Assembly (NCBI GenBank): GCA_963969495.1
Contig: OZ018326.1
Coordinates: 175,683,056-175,747,055 of the forward strand
Length of the DNA stretch: 64,000 bases
Source: Ceratothoa steindachneri
Lineage: Eukaryota > Arthropoda > Malacostraca > Isopoda > Cymothoidae
Reading direction: 5' to 3'
The position numbers were made by a program, and so were the translations under genes. Below the pieces are notes generated by a model. The model worked only from the letters and a program-made list of their open reading frames with translations. It searched no databases and had not been told where the DNA came from. Of the stretch, positions 23,680-34,710 are shown piece after piece. The first letter of the stretch is position 1, and each line of letters begins with the position of its first letter.

Positions 23680-24603
23680 CTAGTTTTTCGCGGGAAGCGG
23701 CGAAGATAGCATAGAGCAAGGGTGCAGTTGCAAAGTCTCACCTCTCTTTGGCCACCTGCACCAGGGTTTACAAGGTTTTGCCTTCTCACCAAAGTAAATA
23801 TGAGCGCGGCACACCATAGGTTTTTGCTCCCTACTAAATTGCCCTAAGACCATCGGGATTTTATGCTTATAGCCACTGTTATTATGCCCTAGCCAAGATG
23901 AATCCCTGGCGTTAATTACACTATCTCTATGTCTACAATTATTAACTGCACGATTATTAAATGCATAATTATTAGATTCACGACTACCAAATGCAATATA
24001 ATTAAAACCACAATTATTATATGCACTATTATTTAGGACAACACTGCATTCCCTCAATTGCCCACTCGCGTTTACACTCAGGCATTGCGCTTTGATGGAC
24101 ATAATCAGATCTTCCGATAACTTACCTAGCTGGGCCACAGATAGGTCCTTTTGCAACGCGATTAAAGGCGCTATGTTTGGCGGCAAGGACTGAACAAATT
24201 TATGTCGCACTAAATCTTCATCGACTCCTACCTGAAGTGTTGTCTTCCTTAGTTCTTCCAAATTCATTGAGGGCCGGCCGGTAAGTGGGGAAGACGCTAT
24301 GAGTTTGTCGAAAGGTTCGTGCTTGCTCTTTTCGAAAAGTCCAATGACTTCCGTCTTCCAGTTGATGTAGTTTTGTGCTTCAAATATATCGTCTGGCGGG
24401 TGATTGAGAGTCGCCGGGGGCAGTGAGGCTGAGACTTGATAAAGTTTTGCCTTGTTCTTTTTAACTCCGGAGTTGTGGAACTGAGCTACAGTTATCCGGA
24501 ACCAGCCAGTAAACGCTGATTCGTTAAAGATAGGTGGTTTTATGCTCACCGAATTCGCAAAAACTCCTTTTTGACCTGCTTGCCGGTTGTCTGTGCTTTC
24601 CAT
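23680..24603 (-). CDS. gypsy Gag polyprotein, 307 residues, open
   Basis: The longest intact frame in the window. The N-terminal part has the Ty3/gypsy capsid signature PPIFNESAFTGWFRITVAQF, then LYQVSASLPPATL and SLPPNIAPLIALQ (about residues 140-155). An Asn-rich stretch around residues 185-235 corresponds to short AAT-rich DNA reiterations. Near the C-terminus, VCRAHIYFGEKAKPCKPWC (about 265-285) is a C..H..C..C zinc-binding motif of the kind found in some arthropod gypsy Gags. The ATG lies just downstream of the 5' LTR and leader, as expected. Protease follows about 30 bp later in another frame, so a frameshift would join them. The element lacks RT and could only move in trans. Confidence 0.75.
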   Translation of the reverse strand: MESTDNRQAGQKGVFANSVSIKPPIFNESAFTGWFRITVAQFHNSGVKKNKAKLYQVSASLPPATLNHPPDDIFEAQNYINWKTEVIGLFEKSKHEPFDKLIASSPLTGRPSMNLEELRKTTLQVGVDEDLVRHKFVQSLPPNIAPLIALQKDLSVAQLGKLSEDLIMSIKAQCLSVNASGQLRECSVVLNNSAYNNCGFNYIAFGSRESNNYAFNNRAVNNCRHRDSVINARDSSWLGHNNSGYKHKIPMVLGQFSREQKPMVCRAHIYFGEKAKPCKPWCRWPKRGETLQLHPCSMLSSPLPAKN

Positions 24604-24700
24604 CTTCTTTCTTTTGTTCGCTCTTCTTTCTTCTTTGTTCAGTTTCGGCGGCTAAAGTTGCTAACCAGTTATAGAGGTTTAAAAGCAAAAGGTCGTTAAT

Positions 24701-25008
24701 TATAGGTTCGAGGTAAGTAGGCCTTGTTTTAATTGCAAGGCGTTTCTATAAGGGTTTGGTAAAGTGGCTTGTTTACAGGTTTCTTGACGTACGGTCCGAG
24801 GGGGAATTAACCGATCAAGATTTATAAGTAAAAGGCTCTTTTGGGAAGTAATTAAACACTTGTTTTTTCATACCACTTTGAAATGTTTCCACTTACGGTA
24901 AAGATTTTTAATTTTCGCAACAGAATATGGTAAATCGAGTTAAGAGTATAATAGCAAGAGCAAGAAGGATGGAGATTCGCAGAGCCATGAAATAAGAATC
25001 TAATAACA
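24701..25008 (-). repeat. 5' LTR of the gypsy element
   Basis: Partner of 19,955-20,253. On the minus strand it begins TGTTATTAGATTC, the usual TGT start of such LTRs. The end near 24,701 is uncertain by about 15 bp. Confidence 0.75.
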
Positions 25009-25375
25009 GTGTCCGACAATGGTATTGCAACAGAAATGATAAAGTAGTTCTCTATTGTAGTTTTTTGCGTAGATTACAAAAATTGCCTTTACTTTTCATG
25101 AAATGACTTCAGTTCTTTGTAATCTGTTCATTTAATTTTTTTATTAATATTATATTATTTAGTATAAAGAGTATTAAACATTTGTTATTATTTTTATTTT
25201 GTTTGAAAATAAGACCTAAATAAATGGAAACAAATAGTTTATTCATCAAAAGAAATTAACAAGTCCTTTTAATACATTTCAGAGTGTGGTATTATAAAAA
25301 AATATATTCCAAAAAATAAAGAAGACAAGATTTTTTCAAAATTGCCGAAACCTATACAATAGTCATATAGTTTTA
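25009..25375. other. AT-rich stretch, nothing recognised
   Basis: Low-complexity sequence between the gypsy 5' LTR and the following pseudogene. Confidence 0.6.
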
Positions 25376-25381
25376 TAATAT

Positions 25382-26640
25382 TTAGGCTTTTTCATATGTA
25401 CAAAATCCTGTCTGTCTCAGTGAAGTGTCCAGAAGAAACCAGCAAGCATTGCAGGACTCGATTTTTCTAGTAGCAATATCTTGGTAGAATCGTTCAGCAT
25501 GCTCATTGCTGATGTCTGCTGGATTCTCTGAAAAGTAAGACAGATGGGAATGGTAAAAATGCACCTTTCGCAACATACTACCTCCCAACTCATTATAAGA
25601 CCTAATCAAATTTGGAACAAGAATCTGGTACATTTCTGGTTGTGCTTTCCAAGGAGACCATTACATACACCTTATAACTATGCCAGATCTCAAATTCTAG
25701 CTAGCTCAATTTTGCCGCAAACTCACTATCCACCATAAGTTGTCGAATCAGAGGCCCAACAAAAAGATTCCTTCATTTAATTTAGCATCATTAATCTTAG
25801 GAAATTTTGTTTTTAAATATAAGTAGGATTGGTGGTCATGCTTTATGGTTTCACAAATTGTTTCATCAAACCTAATTTTATGTGAAGTGGTGGCAAAATT
25901 ATGTTTTCATTAAAAACCAATGGTTCACGTATGATATTATGACAACATACTTTTGTCTTTTCTCTTAAAGGCCTTTCTGAGCGTACGTAATGTTCTCGCT
26001 AAGCTCTACTGTCCTACTGGCACAAAAGGCACTTGTATTTCGTGTAGCCTGACTGCAAACCATTTAAAATAGCTACTACCTTAAGGTCAGCACAAATGAA
26101 CCATTTACGCTCACTGTATTTAATGCTTTTTAAAATAAAATCTAAATTCTCAAAAGTTTCTTTTAAAGGCACAGAGTGAGTTACTGGTATCGATGGTAGT
26201 TTTATTTCCTTTATGCAGAAGCACACCTTTACTACTATATAAATATGCGTCAATCAAATGTCTCCATTAAATGGGCTTATAATGTATATCTAATTCTTCA
26301 GGGAGACGTGAAATATTATTACAGTAGCATAAGTTGTTGTCAAATGAAAATTTGTCTTGTAAATTATTTGATCGAATGCGAAACTTAGTAATTCGAACAT
26401 CTTCTGCTACTAAATTTCTTTCTTTCAGTCTAAAGGCCAGTAATTCACTCTGTTGCTTTGTTAAGTTTATATTTCTTACAAGATCATCTAGGTCTAGTTG
26501 TGAGAAAGGTTTGGGAGTAGAACAAACAGATTAGGAAAGATACATTTCAGTTTCTGGGAGACATGATTCCGTGTCTGATTTATCAGTGTTAGAGAAAACA
26601 ATTTATGCATGTCGTTCAGGTACTGGAATGTCTTTTGAGT
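25382..26640 (-). pseudogene. relic of an uncharacterised multicopy protein family, copy 1
   Basis: Minus-strand segments in two or three frames line up with one conserved protein that I know only as an uncharacterised, highly multicopy family in arthropods and some other invertebrates. In order: LDLDDLVRNINLTKQQSELL and FRLKERNLVAEDV; IDAYLYSSKGVLLHKGN; WFICADLKVVAILNGLQSGY with TKYKCLLC; REHYVRSERPLREK; ILPPLHIKLGLMKQFVK; YLKTKFPKINDAKLNEGIF; KVHFYHSHLSYFSENPADIS, then NEHAERFYQDI. The order is complete from N-terminal to near C-terminal, and stops and shifts are scattered, so this is a full-length but dead copy. Multicopy behaviour suggests a mobile or transposon-linked origin; no catalytic domain is assigned. 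No splice signals are needed, which hints at an intronless source. Confidence 0.65.
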
Positions 26641-26689
26641 GAGGTATATGCCGAATGGCAGATCTAAGGTTGGGATATACCAGGGCTGA

Positions 26690-28005
26690 AGTGCACTTCG
26701 TTGTTTTACCTAAAAGTATGGAAATTATATTCCTATATATTATATTCCTCGGTATCAGTGCGTTTGAGAGCAGTACCCTTAAGGATATACCGTGATTGGT
26801 GGTTTCGGTGGCCGATATGCAATACTTTGCATTTGTTCACGTTAAAGGCCATTTGCACGTGTCCAACCACTCCCCAATTTTCTGGAGATTTTTTTTATAG
26901 CCGAGGTGTATTTCCTTTCTTTGCAACGTTCATACCAAGCGTGCTATCATAGGCAAATATAGAAATCTTGGCAGCCATGTCACCATCCATGTCATTAACA
27001 TAGATGATGAAAAGTAGTGATCCCAGGACAGAACCTTGGGCTACACCGCTGGTGACGGGCACCCACTAGGAAGCCTGTCCATTCAGGACCACCCGTTGCC
27101 TTCTGCCACTTAGCCAGTTCTCTATCCAACCTGCTAAGTTTTGGTCTATGCCCAGCTCACGCACTTTCCGGAGGAGGCGGAGGCGTGGTACCTTATCTAA
27201 GGCTTTTTGAAAGTCTAAGTAGATAACATCCACCGCATTATCCCAATCATGGTCAATGGAAACGAAGTGCAAGAATTCCACAGGGTTCGTTAGGGATAAC
27301 TGTTGTCTTCGAAAACCGTGCTGGGAAGTCTTTAGTAGCAGGTTCGACTCTAAATGTGACGTCATTTTGTGGACAATGATGCTTTCCATGAGTTTACCGA
27401 CTATTGAGATTAAGCTAATATGTAAGTAGGTAGTTCCACGGATGGCTAGGGTTTCCTTTCTTGAAGATAGGATTCATCTCTGCTTCACGCCTCTCTAAGA
27501 ACGCATTCGCCTCGGTTTGACATGTTGAAGATTGTGCTCAGATGTCGTGACACTTCATCGCACACTTTTTTAACTCTAAATGTGACGTCATTTTGTGGAC
27601 AATGATGCTTTCTATGAGTTTACCGACTATTGAGATTAAGCTAATATGTAGATAGGTAGTTCCACGGATGGCTAGGGTTTCCTTTCTTGAAGATAGGAGT
27701 CATCTCTGCTTCACGCCTCTCTAAGAACGCATTCGCCTCGGTTTGACATGTTGAAGATTGTGCTCAGATGTCGTGACACTTCATCGCGCACTTCTTTTAA
27801 CAGTTTAAGTAGAAACCTATCCGGCCAGGGGACTTATTCGTCTTTAGATCATTGATCTATTTTCTATTTATCCTTGGGTGAAGTCCATTTCATACAGTTT
27901 TTCCCCTAAGTAAGAATCCGTGGGCTGGGGGATGGGCCTACACTCTTTAGTAAACACAGAAGAGAAGTAGTCGTTAAGAAGGTTAGAATTTTCTGCATAT
28001 GAGAG
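26690..28005 (-). pseudogene. CR1/Jockey-type non-LTR reverse transcriptase fragment
   Basis: From about 28,000 down the minus strand reads SNLLNDYFSSVFTKE, KTNKSPG, CDEVSRHLSTIFNMS and PIFKKGN. Then the open frame 27066-27389 follows: GKLMESIIVHKM, SQHGFRRQQLSLTN, VIYLDFQKALDKVPRLRLL, where motif A aspartate is kept, and WLSGRRQRVVLNG. After a stop come SGVAQGSVLGSLLFIIYVND and IFAYDSTLG, in which the motif C FADD has become FAYD. NKCKVLHIG ends the recognisable part. The 5' endonuclease is missing and a (GA)n tract begins at the truncation. Stops plus the changed catalytic pair show it is dead. Confidence 0.85.
27347..27800. repeat. 226-bp tandem duplication inside the RT fragment
   Basis: 27,347-27,572 is repeated at 27,573 to about 27,800 with only a few substitutions (for example GTAAGTAGGTAG versus GTAGATAGGTAG). 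It duplicates the FKKGN to GKLMES part of the RT. The high identity compared with the decay of the RT shows that it is recent. Confidence 0.9.
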
Positions 28006-30056
28006 AGCGAGAGAGACAGAAAGAAGAGAGGTTGCTTAGATTCGTTATCATGGGGTGGATCAAAAGTCGCGAAAGTTGTATTTGTGCTAATGCAAGCAAC
28101 GAGTAAAACATAAATACGCAGTTACATACCTATTTACGCCTCCAGTCTATTTGACATTTCATAATGCAATATGAAATTTAATGATTTTATAATGTTGAAT
28201 CGGTAAAGAATTTGGAGTGAGATTTTGCTTAAATACTATTTCAATTCAATCCCTTTCAACCTAAAGTAAGATGTAGATAGAAACCTATAACGCTTATGAT
28301 GTTCCTAAAGTGAGACATGCAATGAACTTATTATACATGCTTACTGAAGAGTACAGCAAGAAAGTCTCGAAAATATTTTTAGCTCAATGTACTCTTCTCG
28401 ATATTATGTGGGACCCTTAACGCTCCTTTAATCATTTTTTAAAATTTTACCCACAAAACATTTGTGTTGAGAACTTTTTTGCAATATGTGATTTAGTTTA
28501 ACTATGGTTATCGGCCCAAAGATTTGTGGCAATGCATTAAATCATTTGTTTGATGAATAGGTTGTGTGATTCTATTGCTAGTCGGCTTGAGTTGCTACTT
28601 TTATATTTAATGATCAAAGCTCTTAAATGATTTATCCATACAAGTTAAATTTCGAACTATCATGCCGAGACTTTATAATCTCAATTTGCAAGGAAAGCTG
28701 AAATCATTTAACTCATAGGCTCTAATAAAATCTTAATGTGAAAAATTTATCTCTTTTTACACTTAATTTAGTAAATTCCTTATAACCTTTATAAACCTAT
28801 CTTCAAATCTATTTATTTAATTAATTCACCAATTATACCAGCTATTTCTCCTGTTTCTATTAATAAAATGTTGCTTAGTATTCAGTAAACAGTTAGGGTC
28901 TTATGTCTTCAACTCCGTTAGTGATTACTACCGATGTTAAAATTTTTTGCTCTATTGTAAGCATCATTAATTCTGAGCTTAAATTTCTTCATCGATATTC
29001 AATTTTAATTAGTATATCATCAAGCCTGGATTTTTAGAAAATATATTAATGACGTAAATTAAATTTCGAAAAAGTTGCCTCTACGGTTATACTTACTAAC
29101 TAAAAAGCATTAAATTATTTCGACCCACATTATTCCTCCAATTTCAAACTGACCTTTCAGCCCCTCAATAAAATTATGACAAATTATTAATTATAAAACG
29201 AACATTTCTTGTACTTGACAATTGGTTGAACATCCACCGTTTTGATTTGTTTCATTTTCATACAATTTGGAAATGTTGTGTTCGAGTTGGAATTTGACGT
29301 TGCAAAGGGCATTCAATAGCATTCCTATTTACTGTTTTAAGGCCTAGTAAAAGGACATATGATCACGAGAATTCGTTTCGTAACATCAACTTTATTGGGA
29401 AGATAAAAATTTGAAAATCAAAAGTGGGTATACTAATACATAATGCCCTAATGGTCAAATTTTCGGGAGAGCCAGAAAAAAATATAAATGCACTCGTCGA
29501 TGGCTGAAAGATGTCGTAGTAAATATGAAATAACAAATCGATGCTATTCCATATCCGTATTTCACTACCTGCCAATAACAGAGGTAATTTTGTATGTGAA
29601 AACATTAAATCACTTTAGTTCATTGAACTATCAAAATCATAATCATAATCAGAAACTTTGCGCTCTTTTAAAAATTCCTTTTGCACTGAGTTGAAAGAGA
29701 AAGAACATGAGGCTATTGGCAACTTCCCCATAGTGGAATAAAAAACGGAACATTTAGTAGCAGCTATTGTAAAAAGATAAGTTACTCCCAACAGAATAGG
29801 AATCGCTTATTTTTACTTAGTTACTTTGGGTAGTGTCCATATTTAGAGTTGGTCGTAAAGATGTACATTAGCCGCTCGGCCAAAAAATTGTTTTTTCTGT
29901 GTTTATATTTCGTTCACTCCTGCCTGAATATTTTTTTAAAAAAAAAATGCCCGAAACTAAACAATCTAAAAACACTGTTTACTTACACCACTTTTGGTTA
30001 AATCATTCACTTCGGAAACGTTAGAATACTATTCTATAAACAATTATGATTATATA
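28006..30056. other. AT-rich stretch, nothing recognised
   Basis: A short (GA)n tract near 28,000-28,030. Overlapping frames at 29363-29694 on both strands have no domain. Confidence 0.6.
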
Positions 30057-30077
30057 CTGGGGGGCTGTGCCCCCCAG
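30057..30077. repeat. perfect 9-bp inverted repeat, 3-bp loop
   Basis: CTGGGGGGC, TGT, GCCCCCCAG: an all but G/C stem in an AT-rich setting, followed by AGACCCC. A 74-codon minus frame (30084-30308) adjoins it and has no recognised domain. Confidence 0.8.
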
Positions 30078-30309
30078 ACCCCTTCAACTTGATTGAAACA
30101 CAGGATCATCGTAGGGTAGTCCCCTCATTGCGTTTACCCCCACACGATCCGTACCCTTAAAACTACTCCAAAAAGGTGAAACATTTTTGGAAAACGGACG
30201 AAATAGCACGTCCCATCGTTTGAGCCGCAAATCTATATACTTACCCGATTCTTTACTTTCTTTTCTCTTCTTTGGACGTCTAAACCAGTAACAGAACAGA
30301 ATGAGCATA

Positions 30310-31753
30310 TGTGAAGATTCCTCCAGTGAGACATTTTCAGTATATAAGGTTTAACATTCTTCTTAATCCATTCAACTTAGGAATTTTCTCATTGCAGAAT
30401 TTTATTAGACAATAAAGGTGATGAACCTATGCATGAGATTGACCAAACCTAATCTACTTTTCTGTCTCCTAATTTAAAGATAATTCACTGCAACTTTTTC
30501 GCTTCGTCTAACATCACTACTCGCTTGACAGATCAGTCATTGCTGTCTGCGTAATCCAACCTCGCTGCTATTACGCTATCTGTTCGAGAAAATAAATAAA
30601 ATGATGCTGAAAGGAAATAAGAAGGAAAATGTAATCTCTCATTAAATTTTAACGCATTTTTATTTAAGTGGAAATAGTGTAGGAATATAGAAGTTTATTT
30701 GTATATACATACATAGGTTGCGCTTGCAAACTTCTATATATAACAATATATCCTTCATTTTTTCCTAATTACGCGTATTTTATACACTTTGGATATTATT
30801 AAAAATGTTTGCTAATTTGATTAGGGACGTTTAATTTTCCCAGAACCAGAAGCTCGTATTTTAGACCCCTGGGTTTAAAATTGATTTGTTTTTGTCGAAA
30901 ATAAAGAGACTTAATAATTAGAATAAATTATTAATGATTTGCATCATGAAAGGGACTAGGAGAGAGTTCATACGAAACAGCAAATGATTGGCGATCAAAC
31001 GACTAAATCTGCCTTAATCCCAGGTAATATTATTAAAAACAGTGCCGATAACTTTTTGCTTAACTTATAAATGTGAAAGTTTGACCCTTAGGGCCCGGTA
31101 TTGGTATATCGACCAACAGCCAACTTGTGCAGCGCACCCAGTATTGGTATATTTACAACTGAAAATCTTCTGATTTATGAATTGGTATTAAGCTAATTTT
31201 GAGAGGTTGATATATCAAGCCTCATTAAATACATTATTTAGCAATTGAAACATTGATTCTGATTTCTCAAAGTGTTTGGATAGGACAAATATTACTCCAT
31301 GATTTTCTGTCAGTGTTTTCTTTACTTCATTTTAATTAGTTAGTGAATAACTTTGAAGAAATTTCTTAGTTTTAATTGGTTGCTGAATAGATTATAAATT
31401 ATTTCTTAATTTAATTGGTTGATAAATAGTTCCTAAGTATTTTTAGAGTTTCACGTAAAGAGTCTTGATCATGTTCATCCGACTTTCTGGGGAAAGAAAA
31501 ACGCCTGCTCGGTAAATGATATGTATTTTAGTATTCATTGCAAAGTGATGAAGTACATTTTAGTAATTATGATGCATTCGTAATTTTTAGTAATATTTTT
31601 TATTATTTGAGGATTCCGAAGATTCCATTAGCTTTCTTTCAAGGAAAATGAATGAAAGAATCTTCGCCGCGGTGAATAATTTTACCAACAGAGATTGTGG
31701 CAAGTAATAAATAATAATTAATTACTTTGGGTATTATTCTAGTTGCAAAAATG

Positions 31754-31754
<1 letters not shown>
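30310..31754. other. AT-rich stretch with a small tandem repeat at 31,332-31,449
   Basis: The tandem repeat has three diverged units of 39-40 bp, each starting TTAATTRGTT. No genes recognised. Confidence 0.55.

Positions 31755-31790
<36 letters not shown>
31755..31790. repeat. (TA)n microsatellite
   Basis: Uninterrupted run of 18 TA units. Confidence 0.95.
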
Positions 31791-31795
<5 letters not shown>

Positions 31796-32264
31796 GTGTT
31801 TGTATATGGATAAGGCTTTGACAAGCGAAAACAACGCTTCCGATTTTAGCAAAGTTACGATGATACATCCTTTGTTGTTGGTCGTCAGATGGTATCCCGA
31901 TTTGGGTCTCCTTACTTATGGTTAGCAGACACTTTTAGATATCTCTGGCTCTGATCCTACGTTAATCAATCAGTGGGCTGCACTGAGAAGGAAAGGCTTG
32001 AAATTCAGTGCAGATCGGTGCTTAACCCATACAATTAAATGTCTCCCTCTCTATTTTTATCTATATCTATTTCTTTTGAGAATCAAAATAACTCCAGGAA
32101 TTAGGGAAACATGATAAACAAGCGATTTCATCTTTTATAAGACCAAGCAGTGATCAATCATTAATTAAGAAAGCAGAAAACGAGAGATAGCAATCTGAAT
32201 GAAATATTTTAGCTGTTAAATAATGTGAAATAGTAGGTGCGGTTCGAATCTATATAAAAAAAGC

Positions 32265-32660
32265 AGCCATGGTTAAATTCTTATAAATTTTATAAACTTC
32301 GCTAATTATAATAATTTTAAAAATGAACCCCAAACAATTTACCCCCTTTCAAAAAATCACGTTGCTAACATATAGTAATAGATACAATAAAAAAGCAGGA
32401 TTACAAAAATTTTAAGAAATTTTCTGAACTTCATCAATTGTAATTCATTTTCTTTTAAAACATTATATAGCATTAGATAATCATATTTATTTTTACTGAG
32501 CTAAACTATTTGTCTTTTTAAACTCTAAAGAATTTCTTAGAAATTACCTTGATAAAAATTTAAAATATACTTAAGTTATAACCAAATTAAGATGAAATTA
32601 TTATTCAAATACTCCCCAAAATCCCCTTTTTTAATTATAGAATTAGTGATGAGGATGATG
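32265..32660 (+). repeat. dispersed repeat, copy 3
   Basis: Plus-orientation copy of the family at 10,178 and 15,229, sharing GCCATGGT, CACGTTGCTAA, TTTTCTGAACTTCA, TAACCAAATTAAGATGAAAT and the GATGATGATG end. It lacks the outer CCAGGCAATG segment. Confidence 0.7.
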
Positions 32661-33029
32661 ATGCCATTTATTTAAAAAAAAATTCTGTAGAACATTATAG
32701 TTACTATATCAAAAAACACCCACCTTAATTAATCTTATTTTTAAATAGGTTGCATTTAAAAGACAAAACTTACATCTAATATATAAAAATTTTATATTTA
32801 CATTAGATTTGTTACATTTCTTCTGATTTCAGAATAGTTTTTAATTTCAGGATGTCTTTAATACTAAGAATGCAAGATGGGTAAACAAAATATCCCTGCT
32901 TGCTTCTGTTTATAAGAAAAAAAAGCCGACGAGCAGCAGAATGAGCGCCAAGTTTAACCAGATTGAGAGTCTGTAACTCCCTATTCTCATAATGTGATAT
33001 ACGACCCATAGTCAATCTTAATCAAATTT

Positions 33030-33560
33030 TACTACCGGTCCTTCACATAAAAGTTTTGTTAAGGAATTAAAGAAAGAAAACCAAGCATTTCATTTGGGGG
33101 GCAAATATTTTCCAAAAGTTGGTGATGCAAAATTAAGTGCAGGTGTTTTTGATGCTCCTAAAATAAGGATGCTAATGAGAGACCCTAGAGTGAGTGAAGT
33201 TATGAGGGACGCGGGAATAAATAAATGCATAGTAATCTTTCACACCTCTTTCTCTTAAGTTCCTCAGGCATCATAGAAGTCCAGATTATGAAACCATTGT
33301 ATAAGGTTTAATACAATACTTTCAAATCTTTTGAGTGAGAATGTTTATGGAACTCCAATTTATAAGAATGCATCTTCACTAACTCACAATAATTGTAGAG
33401 ATTACAGTGAAGAACAAGGGGTAAGGTTCAATCAGGGTATTGAGTGCATCACACAAAGATACTAGGGAAGATGGTACATTAATATGCTAACAGACTATTG
33501 GTGCTGCATAAAAGGTGATTCACCAGTAGAAAAAAACATAAAAAAATCTCTATCATCTTT
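33030..33560 (+). pseudogene. relic of the uncharacterised multicopy family, copy 2
   Basis: Plus-strand reading gives FVKELKKENQAF, GDAKLSAGVFDAPKIRMLMR (near 33,121-33,180) and DPRVSEVMRDAGI. Then, after breaks, YSEEQGVRFNQGIECITQRY and GRWYINMLTDYWCCIKGDSP (near 33,415-33,525). These match the C-terminal half of the family seen at 25,382-26,640: the DAKLNEGIF block and the SNEHAERFYQDI block. The second includes the RWxxxMLxDY continuation that copy 1 has lost. Only the C-terminal half is present. The 32812-33015 minus frame just upstream is unrelated and unsupported. Confidence 0.55.
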
Positions 33561-34260
33561 TTTCTACGTAATGTTTTTTTTTATCTTTCATTAAATATTA
33601 TCACAATATTATAGCATTTGTATCACTAATGGTGTTTTATTTCCCAGTTTTATTCTAATTTTACCCTAAAAAATAAATTGACCTGATTGAAAAAAAATGG
33701 CAGATTTGGATTCAGCGGATTGTATACATAAGAATCAGTTGAATAAAAATTAACAACCCTCTCCCGAAAATTTTTCAAACGAAGGTCTTTGTATTTCATC
33801 ATCTCAAACCCATTTATCCTTATTTACTTTTTCTAATATTTGTTTCTATTTCTCTTCAAACCTACTTAACTAACTCCATTGCAGGTTTCAAGTAACCCTT
33901 TGCGCTGCATAGCAAAGAAAATGTGAGACAGCTAAAAGGAACCTAAACTTGCGTGCGATCGTGCTGCGACTATTCTAGTTAACCTACCACCCAAATTCAC
34001 ACTCTGCACCTTAATCTAACCTTCATGAATAAACTGGCCTCGTCTTTTTTATTTAAGTGGCTTTGTTGTTGGTCACATGCTCCCGCGCCGTGGGATAGAA
34101 GGCCTTCCCAGACGCCAGAGGTTTCTCCAAATTCTTTGTGTTTTCGTTTGCTTAATTGAGGTTTTTAGTTTGCTTAGGTTTGGCTTTAGTTTTTTTATGT
34201 TTTTATCAATATATTTTGCTTTTGATCTAGGCTAATATGGGAGTGAAATATGAATAACCA
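33561..34260. other. AT-rich stretch, nothing recognised
   Basis: No long open frames; short pyrimidine-rich tracts only. Confidence 0.55.
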
Positions 34261-34291
34261 GATTGATTATTTTTCGAGAGCGGAAGCTCAC

Positions 34292-34453
34292 CCGTTTCTC
34301 AGAGAATAGTCCTTTGCTAAATGCGATGGCCCCATTAAACCCCATGAGCGCGCGGCGATTTGCCTTCCTGGTCGCCATGCTGACGGGACTCAGCGCCCCG
34401 TGCGGCTCCAGATTAGCCTTTTCTAGTTCCTTCAGAGAGCCTGTGTTTCTGCC
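34292..34453 (-). other. GC-rich open block, possible exon
   Basis: About 160 bp, notably GC-rich, is open on the minus strand (GSLKELEKANLEPHGALS, then MATRKANRRALMGFNGAI) and ends at a GTGAGC donor-like site. The acceptor side lacks a pyrimidine tract. The opposite strand is also open for 68 codons, so coding status is undecided. I do not recognise either reading. Confidence 0.2.
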
Positions 34454-34710
34454 CTACTTCCTAACTTGAACTACAAACTCTCCCACAACTTTCTTTGCTC
34501 GTTTCTATTTTCACAGCGTAAATGCTGACATTCTTCTGAGGCAGCTATATCAGATCTTGGCTGAGAGGAGAGGGGAGAATGTTCCCTAAACCGTGAGCTC
34601 CGGTTTTAGATGGTGGTTTTTTAACAACCTGCTTCATCCCCATCCACACCTTTCTCACTACCCTTTCCTTTCCCTTTTCAAATTCTTTCCATTTTACGCC
34701 GTACCCAAGG

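Larger units (their letters stand above)
19955..25008 (-). mobile_element. Ty3/gypsy element, internally deleted, with nested mariner
   Basis: Two diverged direct repeats of about 300 bp flank the element. On the minus strand the order is 5' LTR (24,701-25,008), gag, protease, a short RT start, integrase C-terminus, 3' LTR (19,955-20,253). Most of pol is missing. Reading after the protease reaches KKGIIRS, the entry to RT, then continues directly into integrase C-terminal sequence, so RT palm, RNase H and the integrase core were lost in one deletion near 22,985. A 1.4-kb mariner lies between integrase and 3' LTR. The divergence between LTRs suggests an old insertion. Confidence 0.8.

Noticed and set aside
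32228..32250. GGTTCGAATC, a perfect B-box-like decamer
   Set aside because: No A-box at the right distance and no tRNA fold; one 10-mer is expected by chance.
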